The notes below the pieces were generated by a model. That model saw only the letters and a list, made by a program, of their open reading frames with translations. It was not told the DNA's origin and ran no database searches. A stretch of 64,000 bases of DNA from Kitasatospora phosalacinea (GTDB lineage: Bacteria; Actinomycetota; Actinomycetes; Streptomycetales; Streptomycetaceae), in NCBI RefSeq assembly GCF_000717185.1, contig NZ_JNYE01000070.1, positions 1 through 64,000 on the forward strand, given 5' to 3'. The translations under genes were made by a program, and so were the position numbers. Each line of letters begins with the position of its first letter. Position 1 is the stretch's first letter. Positions 47,880-55,650 of this stretch are shown piece after piece.

Positions 47880-48089
47880 ATGAGCACTGCTGTGGACTTC
47901 GCCGCGTTCGACGTCAACGAGCTGGCCGTCCTGGACGCCAACGACGCCGTCGCGCTGCCCGACATGGGCGCCTCCGTCATCATCATCTTCGGCTACACCG
48001 AGGACGGCGAGGAGATCCTCACCGAGGACTCCCTCAACAGCGAGGCGGCCGGCAGCGGCTCGCTCAGCACCTCCTCCTCCTGCTGCTGA
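47880..48089 (+). CDS. Thiopeptide-type RiPP precursor peptide
   Basis: A 69-residue peptide substrate of the cluster enzymes. Residues 1-31 look like a leader: acidic, with FDVNELAVLDAND and then AVALPDMGA, close to the lactazole precursor leader (DLSELTV... VALPENGA). Residues 32-50 (SVIIIFGYTEDGEEILTED) are unusual: hydrophobic then acidic. Residues 51-69 are Ser-rich and end SLSTSSSCC. The SSSC at 65-68 matches the lactazole core element from which an oxazole, pyridine and thiazole arise. There are only two Cys, both at the C-terminus. The ribosome site AGAAGGG precedes the ATG. It is flanked by identical inverted-repeat arms. The leader/core boundary is uncertain (Ser32 or Ser51). Confidence 0.85.
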   Translation: MSTAVDFAAFDVNELAVLDANDAVALPDMGASVIIIFGYTEDGEEILTEDSLNSEAAGSGSLSTSSSCC

Positions 48090-48134
48090 CCCCTCGCAGC
48101 ACCTGAACGGCCCACCCGACTTCTCGTAGCCGGG

Positions 48135-48195
48135 TACCGGCAGAGCCGGTGAAACCCCACCGAACGGCCGTCAGCGATCGTGCCGCCGGTTTCAC
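48135..48195 (+). promoter_or_regulatory. Competing hairpins between precursor and biosynthetic genes
   Basis: TACCGGC-aga-GCCGGT (48135-48150) forms a tight hairpin. The overlapping GTGAAACC (48149-48156) is perfectly complementary to GGTTTCAC (48188-48195). The two stems share bases near 48149-48150, so extended forms would exclude each other. Placed between precursor and enzymes, this could attenuate transcription or process the message so that more precursor than enzyme is made. Confidence 0.5.
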
Positions 48196-48231
48196 ACCGA
48201 CCGACCGATTCGTGCATTTCCTGGAGTCGCC

Positions 48232-49281
48232 ATGCGAACCATCGATCCGGGCCTGGCCATACGGATTTTTGACTATTCGGAGAATCCGCGGGAGTTGCTG
48301 CGCGAAATCAGCGAGCCCCTGCTGCGCCTGAAGGACGCGCAGCAACTCCCCGTGGTCCACGTGCGCCGGGGCTGGCTGCACGGCTCGCACCTCCACCTGG
48401 TCCTGCGCCCCTACGGCGAACGGGCCGTCGACGCCGGAGAGTTCGTCGCCGCCGCGGCCGCGCTGGCCGCCGCCCGCGACGCGCGCACCCCCGACCGGGA
48501 CGCCTACCTGCGCCGCGCCGGCGAACTCGCCCGCTGGGAGAACGTCCGCGACGAGCTGCTGCCCCACCACCCGCAGGGCACCGTCACCACCGAACCGCAC
48601 CGGCCGCGCGCCGACTCCCCCGCGCTCTCCCGGGCCGTCGACCAGATCATGGGACGCTTCCTCGAACCGGTCCTCGGCTCGCTGACCGTCCCCGAGGCCG
48701 ACCTGCTGCCGCACCTCGCCCACGTCCTCGCCCTGCTCGCCCGCACCCACCCGCGCGGCATCAGCGCCGGAGCCCTGCCCTACCGCTCGCACGCCGAGGG
48801 CGTCGCCTCCGCCACCGGCAAGCACACCGACCTCACCGCCGCCTTCGCCGCCCGCTACGCCAAGGACCGCCCGGTCTTCCTCGACGCCCTCCAGGCCCCC
48901 GTCCACAGCGACACCCTGCGCGCCTGGGAACGGGCCATGCAGTACGCCTGGGGCGTCGCCGAGGCCCACACCGCCGGACAGGCCGTCGACGACCGCGTCC
49001 TGCAGAACGCCTCCGGCGGCGACTGGGAACACCCGCTCGGCACCCCCGTCCGCAGCGACTTCATCGGCGAACTCCTGGACGGCGGCATGCTGCGCAGCCC
49101 CTCCTACCGCCACATCGCGCACCGGATCGTCCTCAACGTCCTCTACACCAGCCTCACCTGCTTCGGCATCACCCCCATGCAGCGCTACTACCTCTGCTAC
49201 GGGCTGGGCGAGGGGACCGACGAGGTGACCGGCACGTCCTCCATCGAACGGGTGCGCGCCTTCAGCAGGGAGCTGGCATGA
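48232..49281 (+). CDS. Thiopeptide pyridine synthase-like protein ([4+2] cyclase)
   Basis: A 349-residue protein of the LanB C-terminal-like fold. The motif VVHVRRGWLHGSHLHLVLRP near residue 40 corresponds to the RxWxxGPHxRL block of the family, and LPYRSHAEGVAS near residue 184 resembles the RSHAE motif of thiopeptide pyridine synthases such as TbtD or LazC. Length and position next to the precursor also fit. These enzymes join two dehydroalanines, eliminate water and the leader, and so form the pyridine core and the macrocycle. The ATG follows CCTGGAG. It is coupled to the LanB gene (ATGA). A second elimination-type protein encoded at 57308 makes the pyridine-synthase role here more likely, but it is not proven. 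Confidence 0.72.
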   Translation: MRTIDPGLAIRIFDYSENPRELLREISEPLLRLKDAQQLPVVHVRRGWLHGSHLHLVLRPYGERAVDAGEFVAAAAALAAARDARTPDRDAYLRRAGELARWENVRDELLPHHPQGTVTTEPHRPRADSPALSRAVDQIMGRFLEPVLGSLTVPEADLLPHLAHVLALLARTHPRGISAGALPYRSHAEGVASATGKHTDLTAAFAARYAKDRPVFLDALQAPVHSDTLRAWERAMQYAWGVAEAHTAGQAVDDRVLQNASGGDWEHPLGTPVRSDFIGELLDGGMLRSPSYRHIAHRIVLNVLYTSLTCFGITPMQRYYLCYGLGEGTDEVTGTSSIERVRAFSRELA

Positions 49282-51863
49282 CCGAGACCTGGCACCTCGC
49301 CGACACCCCCGTCCACCGGGTCAACCCCACCCCCGGCCTGCGCCTGGGCGGCGACCGGCTCGGCACCGTCCTGCGCGCCCTGTTCGGCGCCCACCGCGAC
49401 TGCCGGGCCCTGGCCGACGCCGCCTGCGACGAGCTCTACCGCCTCGCCGGCACCGCCACCGGCCGCGAACGGCACCGCCTGCTGCGCCTCAAGCGCGCCG
49501 TCTTCAACGACCGCACCCCCGACACCGCCGACCTGCACGGCACCTGGCAGACCCCGCTCCCGCCCGCCGTCACCGCCTGGCTGGCCGCCGAGGAACGCGG
49601 ACGGCTCGCCCGCACCGCCCTGGAGACCGGCCTCCCCGGCCTCCTCGCCGAGGAACGCGAACGCCTCGCCCGCGCCGTCGGCTCCGAACCGCTCCAGCTC
49701 TCGCTCGCCCTCAACTCCCCCCAGGTGCTCGACGCCGCCCAGCGCTACCGCACCTCACCGGGAACGCCCACCGCCCGGCAGCGCAAGTCCGAACGCGGAC
49801 TGCTCCAGCACCTCGCCCGCGCCCTGCTCCGGGTCAGCCCGCTGTCCCGGCTCACCGCCGTCGGCTTCGCGCACTGGTCCGAGGACGGCCGCCGCCTCGA
49901 CGAACCCGCCTTCGACCGCCGCCGCGCCCACGCCGTCCTCACCCCCGACCGGGCGCTCCTCTCCGGCCTGGTCAACGGCATCGCCGCCGCCCCCCGCCCC
50001 GGCCCGCCCCCCGCCGCCGTCCAGCGCAACCCGATGCTCCGCCGGGAAGGCACCCACCTGCGCTTCCCGCACGTCGCCGACGGACGCCGCCGCACCCTCG
50101 CCGCCGAGTCCAACGAGCAGCTCACCGCCCTGCTGAAACTCCTCGTCCTCGGCCCGCTGCCCGTCGACCTGCTCACCGCCGAACTCGCCCGCCGCTTCGC
50201 CGTCCCCGCGGCGGAGGCCGCCCGGCTGGTCGGCGCCGCCTTCGACGCCCAGATCCTGGTCGCCGCCCCGCTCCTCGACGAACAGGCCGCCGACCCGCTG
50301 CCCGAGGCCGAGAAACTGCTCGCCGAGCACCACCCCGAAGCCGCCGCCGCCGTCGCCGCGGTCGCCGCCGACCTCGACCTGATGGCCCGCGACTCGGTCG
50401 GCGGACGCCGCGCCGCCCTCACCCGGATCCGCACCGCCGAGGCCGAACTCAACCGGCTCAGCGCCTGCCCCGCCAAACTCCAGGTCAACGAGGACTACCT
50501 GCTCGAACCCGCCGCCGTCTCGCCCGACGGCTACCGCACCGCCCTCGCCGACCTCGGCCGGGTCACCGCCTTCCAGGGCCTCTTCGACCGCCACCACGAG
50601 ATCCGGGCCCTGCTCAGCCGCGCCTTCACCGACCGCTTCGGCCCCGGCGCCCGCGTCCCCCTGATCGACCACGCCGACGACCTCGTCAGCCTGGTCCGCT
50701 CCCGGGAACTCTCCCTCACCCGGGCCACCGCCGAGGAGTGGGGCCCCGCCGACGGCTCCCTGACCGAACTGCGCCGCCGCCGCGCGAGCGCCCTCGCCAT
50801 CCTCGCCGACCGCTTCCGCGACGCCGGCGACGCCACCGAGGCCACCGTCGACCCCGCCCACCTCGCCGCGCTCGCCGACGGCCTCCCCGACCGCTTCCAC
50901 CTCCCCACCGCCTCCTACGGCCTGCTCGTCCAGCCCGTCGACGGCCGACTCGTCCTGAACGCCTGCTACACCGGACACGGCCAGCTCGTCACCCGCTTCC
51001 TCGGCGCCCAGGCCGCCCTCGGCAGCGACGCCGCCACCCGGATCGCCCGGCGCATCCGCCACCAGGGCACCGACGGCGTCCGCCTCGTCGAGGACCACGG
51101 ACTGCACCGCGCCAACATCAACCACCGGATGCGCCTGCTCGACGAGACCCACACCCCCGCCGACTGGCTCGCCACCACCCTCGCCCACGACCCCGCCACC
51201 GACCGCCTCCACCTCCTCGACCGGGACGGCCGACCGGTCCGGGTGATGTCGCTCGGCATGAAGTGGGCCGAACTCCAGCCCACCCCGATCACCCTCGCCG
51301 TCTGGCTGCACGACACCGGCCGGGTCGCCTTCGACCCGATCGGCCGACTGCACGCCCGGCGCACCGGCACCGACGGCTCCACCGTCCGCTACCCCCGGCT
51401 CGTCGCCGGGGACGTGGTTCTGCAACGCCGCCGCTGGTACCCCGGCGACGACCTGCCGACCGCCCCCGGCGGCGAACCCGAGGACGAGGCCGCCCACTTG
51501 ATCGCCACCACGCGCTGGCGGGCCGCCCACGACGTCCCCGAGGAGATCGTCATGAAGACTCCGCTCGGCCTGCCCGCCGGGCGGGACCTCTCGGGCGAGG
51601 CCGCCGCCGCGGCCCTCACCCGCTACCTCAGGACCCGCAGCCGGGAGAAGCCCCAGTACCTCGACCTCGGCAGCGCGCTGATGGTCCGCGCCCTGCCGAA
51701 GTTCCTGGAACGCCGCAGCGCCGGGTACTTCGAGGAGGCGCTGCCCGGCGTGCGCAGCGGCGTGCCGGCCGCCGAATGGCTGCTGGAGTACGACCTGGAG
51801 CACGGCTCGGAGCACGGCTCGGAGCGCCCGCGGGGCGCCGCGACCGCGGGGGAGGGCGCGTGA
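49278..51863 (+). CDS. LanB N-terminal (tRNA-Glu-dependent glutamylation) protein, right arm
   Basis: An 861-residue split lantibiotic dehydratase. It transfers glutamate from Glu-tRNA to Ser/Thr of the precursor before elimination to Dha/Dhb. The block LLRVSPLSRLTAVGF near residue 190 corresponds to the conserved STRSTPFGLFAGV region. Further blocks are KLQVNEDYLLEPAAVS, EEWGPADGSLTELRRRR, FHLPTASYGLLVQPVDGRLVLNACY, EDHGLHRANINHRMRLL, DVVLQRRRWYPGDDLP and YLDLGSALMVRALPKFLERR. There is no SpaB_C domain; elimination is provided by the protein encoded at 57308. It overlaps both neighbours (ATGA, GTGA). The C-terminus holds a short EHGSEHGSE repeat. Confidence 0.92.
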   Translation: MTETWHLADTPVHRVNPTPGLRLGGDRLGTVLRALFGAHRDCRALADAACDELYRLAGTATGRERHRLLRLKRAVFNDRTPDTADLHGTWQTPLPPAVTAWLAAEERGRLARTALETGLPGLLAEERERLARAVGSEPLQLSLALNSPQVLDAAQRYRTSPGTPTARQRKSERGLLQHLARALLRVSPLSRLTAVGFAHWSEDGRRLDEPAFDRRRAHAVLTPDRALLSGLVNGIAAAPRPGPPPAAVQRNPMLRREGTHLRFPHVADGRRRTLAAESNEQLTALLKLLVLGPLPVDLLTAELARRFAVPAAEAARLVGAAFDAQILVAAPLLDEQAADPLPEAEKLLAEHHPEAAAAVAAVAADLDLMARDSVGGRRAALTRIRTAEAELNRLSACPAKLQVNEDYLLEPAAVSPDGYRTALADLGRVTAFQGLFDRHHEIRALLSRAFTDRFGPGARVPLIDHADDLVSLVRSRELSLTRATAEEWGPADGSLTELRRRRASALAILADRFRDAGDATEATVDPAHLAALADGLPDRFHLPTASYGLLVQPVDGRLVLNACYTGHGQLVTRFLGAQAALGSDAATRIARRIRHQGTDGVRLVEDHGLHRANINHRMRLLDETHTPADWLATTLAHDPATDRLHLLDRDGRPVRVMSLGMKWAELQPTPITLAVWLHDTGRVAFDPIGRLHARRTGTDGSTVRYPRLVAGDVVLQRRRWYPGDDLPTAPGGEPEDEAAHLIATTRWRAAHDVPEEIVMKTPLGLPAGRDLSGEAAAAALTRYLRTRSREKPQYLDLGSALMVRALPKFLERRSAGYFEEALPGVRSGVPAAEWLLEYDLEHGSEHGSERPRGAATAGEGA

Positions 51864-53602
51864 GGGTCAAACTGCGTCCCGGAACGCACTTCGCCCCCGT
51901 CCAGCGCGGCGTGTACGTCACCCGGGGCGGCGAGTCCTTCGTCCTCGCCGGGCCGCCGGTGCTGTACACCGTCCTGGACAGCCGCCTCGCGGAACTCACC
52001 GACGGCACGGACGTCGACGCCCTCGTCGCGGCCTTCGGCGACGAGTCCGCCCGCCCGGTCCTCGACCGCGTCCTGCGCGCCCTGCTCGACCGGGACGTCC
52101 TGCTCGACCTCGACGCCCTCACCACCCCCGCACCCGACCCGGCCACCGCCGCCCGGCACGCCGAGACGCTCGCCTACCTGGAGGCCCACAGCCCCGACCC
52201 CTACCGGGACTTCGCCCGGCTGCGGGCCGCGAAGGTGCACGTCCTGGGCGGCGGACCGGCCGCCGGGACGGCCGCCCGGTCGCTGCGGCGCCACGGCGTG
52301 ACGGACACGAGCGTGTCCGCGAGCCTGTCCGCGGACGGCAGCGGTGGCAGCGAGGCGGTCGCGGCGGCGGACTGGACGGTCCTGGTCACCGACCACGAGC
52401 ACCCGTCCGACCCGCCCGCGGCGCTTCCCCCCGGCACCCGGGTGGTCACCGTCCACGCCGGGCCCCGGGCAGCCGTGGTGGCCGAACCCGACGCCACCAC
52501 CGACCCGGCCGCCCTCGAAGCCGCCGTCCGCCGCGCCGAAGCCTGGACCACCGACGACCCCGAAGCCGCCGCCCCCCGCCCCCTCAGCGCCGTCCTCGCC
52601 GGAGCCCTCGCCGCCCGCGCCGTCCTGGCCGCCCTCACCGGCATCGACCCCGCCCCCCGGAAGGCCACAGTGATCCACGGCCACCAACTCCGGACCGCCC
52701 GCATCCCCCTCCCGGAGGCGCTCGTGGTGGCCGGGGGCGGTGCTGACGTCGCCTCAGCAGGTGCGGGGCTCCCTGCCGCGTCCGCCGGGGCGGCCGGGGA
52801 CGGGCGGTCCGGGCCCGCCGGGGTGCCGGCGGAGGAGCGGGAGCTGCCCGGAGCGCAGGACCTGCTCGCCGCCTGGGCACCGCTGACGGCCCGGTGGACC
52901 GGGCCGGTGCGGCTGGGGCGCGACCTCGACCTGGACCAACTGCCGTTCGCGCTGGAGACCGCCGACCTGCTGACCGGCCCGACCCCCGTCCGGGTCGTGG
53001 GCTGGGGCGCGGACCGGGCGGCGGCCGGTGTCGCCGCGCTGCTGGCCGCGGCGCGCCGGATGGCCGGGCCCGACGGCGCGGCCGGGGCGACGGAGGAGCG
53101 CTGGCTGCTCGACGGGGCGCTGCGGCAGCTCGGCACCGAACTGCTGCTCGACCGCCCGGGGGAGCCGCTGGGCTGGGACGGCCTGGGCAGCACCGAGGGC
53201 CGGACGCTGCTGGGCCTCCTGGAGTCCTGGTTCGGTCGGACGGTGGAACTGTCGCACCGCCGCTGCCCGGTGCTCGACTGGTCACTGGTGACCGTCACCG
53301 AGCAGGACGGAACGGTGGCCGCCGCCGAATGGGGCGACACCCCGGCCGCCGCCGCCCGCACGGCCCTCGCCACCGCCGTGGCCCGGGCCCAGGCCGACCC
53401 CGAGGTGCGGGCCCTGTTCGCCGAACAGCCGGTCGGCACCGGCACGTTGGAGAACTGCCCGGCCGCCGCGGTGCGCTCCGCACTGGACCGCCTCCGCACC
53501 GACCCGGCCACCCGGGGCCGCACACTGCGCGCCCGCCGCCTGCCCCACGACCCGGTCGCCGGGCCGATCCCGCTCCACTGCGGGCCGGTGAAGCTCGCAT
53601 GA
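51860..53602 (+). CDS. RRE/Ocin-ThiF-like leader-binding protein, right arm
   Basis: A 580-residue partner of the YcaO cyclodehydratase. The N-terminal PqqD-like RRE (VRVKLRPGTHFAPVQRGVYV to LTDGTDVDALV) presents the leader. A ThiF/E1-like core follows (AKVHVLGGGPAAGTAARSLRRHGV). A variable Ala/Gly/Glu-rich stretch around residues 285-335 carries short repeats. The end (RARRLPHDPVAGPIPLHCGPVKL) matches the left-arm copy. Overlaps with LanB (GTGA) and YcaO (ATGA) imply tight coupling, as expected for a stoichiometric complex. In thiomuracin the equivalent is TbtF. Confidence 0.88.
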   Translation: MRVKLRPGTHFAPVQRGVYVTRGGESFVLAGPPVLYTVLDSRLAELTDGTDVDALVAAFGDESARPVLDRVLRALLDRDVLLDLDALTTPAPDPATAARHAETLAYLEAHSPDPYRDFARLRAAKVHVLGGGPAAGTAARSLRRHGVTDTSVSASLSADGSGGSEAVAAADWTVLVTDHEHPSDPPAALPPGTRVVTVHAGPRAAVVAEPDATTDPAALEAAVRRAEAWTTDDPEAAAPRPLSAVLAGALAARAVLAALTGIDPAPRKATVIHGHQLRTARIPLPEALVVAGGGADVASAGAGLPAASAGAAGDGRSGPAGVPAEERELPGAQDLLAAWAPLTARWTGPVRLGRDLDLDQLPFALETADLLTGPTPVRVVGWGADRAAAGVAALLAAARRMAGPDGAAGATEERWLLDGALRQLGTELLLDRPGEPLGWDGLGSTEGRTLLGLLESWFGRTVELSHRRCPVLDWSLVTVTEQDGTVAAAEWGDTPAAAARTALATAVARAQADPEVRALFAEQPVGTGTLENCPAAAVRSALDRLRTDPATRGRTLRARRLPHDPVAGPIPLHCGPVKLA

Positions 53603-55650
53603 CCGAGGCCACGAAGGACATCGAGGACACCACGGTGACGCAGACCGCGGCGATGCAGCCCACCGCGGCGGAGGCCACCGGACGGCCCGCGACGGCCGGG
53701 CCCCGGATCGGCCCCGGCACGCCGGACTCCTGGGACTGGCAGACCTGGGCCGGGCGGCTGGACGGCTGCCTGCTGTCCGTCCGGGGTGAGTACGACCCGG
53801 ACTGGGAGCTCCGGGCGATGGCCGCGGCCCGGGCGACCGGCACGGACCTGCTGTCCGTCCGGATCGGCGCCGCCGAGATCCAGATCGGGCCGCGCTGGAC
53901 CCCCGACGGCGAACCGGCCTGCCCGGGCTGCGCCGCCGCCGCCGACAGCTACCGCCGCTGGGACACCGAGCGCCGCCCCGAGAACGACCGGCGCGAACGC
54001 GAACGCGAAGGCGGACGTGAAGGCGGGCGGGCCGCCGACAGTTCGCCCGTCACCGAACTGTCGACCACCACCGAACCGCCCGCCCCCGGCCGGGCCGTCC
54101 CCGTACCGCCCTGGCTGGAGGACGTGGTCGGTGCGGTGCTCACTGCGCAGGGCGCGCCCGGGCCCGGTGAGTTGGTGGTGGTCTCGCGTACCGGCGGGGT
54201 GACCCGGCACCGGGTGATGCGGACCTTCCGCTGTCGGCTGTGCGGGGGCGGTCCGCCGCTGCTGGCCGCGGCCGACGACGCGCCGCCGGTCCCGCCCCGG
54301 CCGGTCCGGCGGCCGACCGCGGCGGAGGTGCCGACCCGGCAGGGCCCGGCCCCCTTCGCGATGGACCCGGACCGGATGCGGGCGGCCTTCGCTGACCCCC
54401 GGTTCGGCCCGGTGGTGCGGATCACCCGCTACTCGGCGGGCAGCTTCCCGATGAGCGAGGTGGACGTCCTGGCCGGGACGCCCTCCGGCCTCGGGCGGGG
54501 CCTGCGGTTCCGCGAGGCCGAGGCGGTCGGCATGTTCGAGGCGATGGAGCGGCAGGCCGGCTACCCGCACGCGGCCACCGTCGTCCCCTGGACCACCCAC
54601 CGGGAGCTGGGCGACCGGGCGCTCGACCCGGCGACCCTCGGCGGCTACACCGACCGCCAGTTCGCCTCCCCGCTGAGCAAGGTGCGCCGCTGCACCGCGG
54701 ACACCCCGCTGGACTGGGTGTGGGCCCGGCCGCCGCTGGGCGGCGAGCCCCGGCTGGTCCCGGCCGAGGTCGGCTTCTACCGGTACGGCTACCGGATCAG
54801 GCCCGAGGCGGCGGCGGACACCCGCAGCGCCTTCCTGGAGTCCTCCAGCGGCTGCGCCCTCGGCGGGAGCTTCGAGGAGGCGGCCCTGCACTCGCTGCTC
54901 GAACTCGCCGAGCGCGACGCCTTCCTCCAGGCGTGGCACCTGGCCCGCCCGCTGCCCGCCGTCGACCCGGCCACCGTCCGCGACCGGCAGTCCCGGCTGC
55001 TGCTCAAGCGGGCCGAGGAGCACGGCTACGACGTCCACCTGCTGGTGGCCACCGCCGACATCCCGGTGCCCGCGGTCTGGGCGCTGGCGGTGCGGCGCGA
55101 CGGCGGCCTCCCGGCCAGCTTCAGCACGGCGGGCTGCCACCCCGACCCCGAGCAGGCGGTGCGCTCGGCGCTGTGGGAGCTGGCCCAGCTGGTGACGGGC
55201 GGCCTGACCTGGGACCCGGAACCGCTGGAGCCGCTGATCGACGACCCCTGGCAGGTCGAGGAACTGGTCCAGCACTGGCGCCGCTACACCTTCCCCGAGC
55301 TGCTGCCCCGGGTCGAGCGGGTGCTCGGCGGCCCGCTGCTCCCGCTGGCGGAGGCCTTCGGGGGCTGGCCGCGCCCGCTGGTCCGGGCGGCGGGAGGGGA
55401 CGTGACCGGCGCGCTGGAGTACGTCCTCGACCTCTACCGGACGGCCGGGCTCGGCACCGTGCTGGCCGTCGACCAGTCCACCCCCGACCACGCCGCGCTC
55501 GGCCTGTCCGTGGTCAAGTGCGTGGTGCCCGGCATCCTGCCGATGTGCTTCGGCCAGGCGCACCAGCGGCTGTCCGGCCTCGACCGGCTGCTCTCGCGGC
55601 TGGACGCGGACCCGGCCGACCTGCCCCTCGACCCCCACCCCTTCCCGTGA
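53599..55650 (+). CDS. YcaO cyclodehydratase
   Basis: A 683-residue ATP-dependent cyclodehydratase that converts Cys/Ser/Thr to azolines. The N-terminal part has paired CxxC motifs, CPGC (about residues 108-111) and CRLC (about 211-214), a likely zinc site. The YcaO domain follows from about residue 255 with GLRFREAEAVGMFEAMERQA, SSGCALGGSFEEAALHSLLELAERDAFLQAW (ATP/Mg ligands E...ERDA), FSTAGCHPDPEQAVRSALWELAQ and CVVPGILPMCFGQAHQRL. It ends DPHPFP, the Pro-rich C-terminus typical of TOMM cyclodehydratases. It is the only YcaO in the window although two RRE/ThiF partners are encoded. Confidence 0.94.
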   Translation: MTEATKDIEDTTVTQTAAMQPTAAEATGRPATAGPRIGPGTPDSWDWQTWAGRLDGCLLSVRGEYDPDWELRAMAAARATGTDLLSVRIGAAEIQIGPRWTPDGEPACPGCAAAADSYRRWDTERRPENDRREREREGGREGGRAADSSPVTELSTTTEPPAPGRAVPVPPWLEDVVGAVLTAQGAPGPGELVVVSRTGGVTRHRVMRTFRCRLCGGGPPLLAAADDAPPVPPRPVRRPTAAEVPTRQGPAPFAMDPDRMRAAFADPRFGPVVRITRYSAGSFPMSEVDVLAGTPSGLGRGLRFREAEAVGMFEAMERQAGYPHAATVVPWTTHRELGDRALDPATLGGYTDRQFASPLSKVRRCTADTPLDWVWARPPLGGEPRLVPAEVGFYRYGYRIRPEAAADTRSAFLESSSGCALGGSFEEAALHSLLELAERDAFLQAWHLARPLPAVDPATVRDRQSRLLLKRAEEHGYDVHLLVATADIPVPAVWALAVRRDGGLPASFSTAGCHPDPEQAVRSALWELAQLVTGGLTWDPEPLEPLIDDPWQVEELVQHWRRYTFPELLPRVERVLGGPLLPLAEAFGGWPRPLVRAAGGDVTGALEYVLDLYRTAGLGTVLAVDQSTPDHAALGLSVVKCVVPGILPMCFGQAHQRLSGLDRLLSRLDADPADLPLDPHPFP

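Noticed and set aside
53599..55650. YcaO considered as a thioamide-forming enzyme
   Set aside because: The adjacent RRE/ThiF partner, the SagB dehydrogenases and the Pro-rich C-terminus point to azoline formation; no TfuA-like partner is present.
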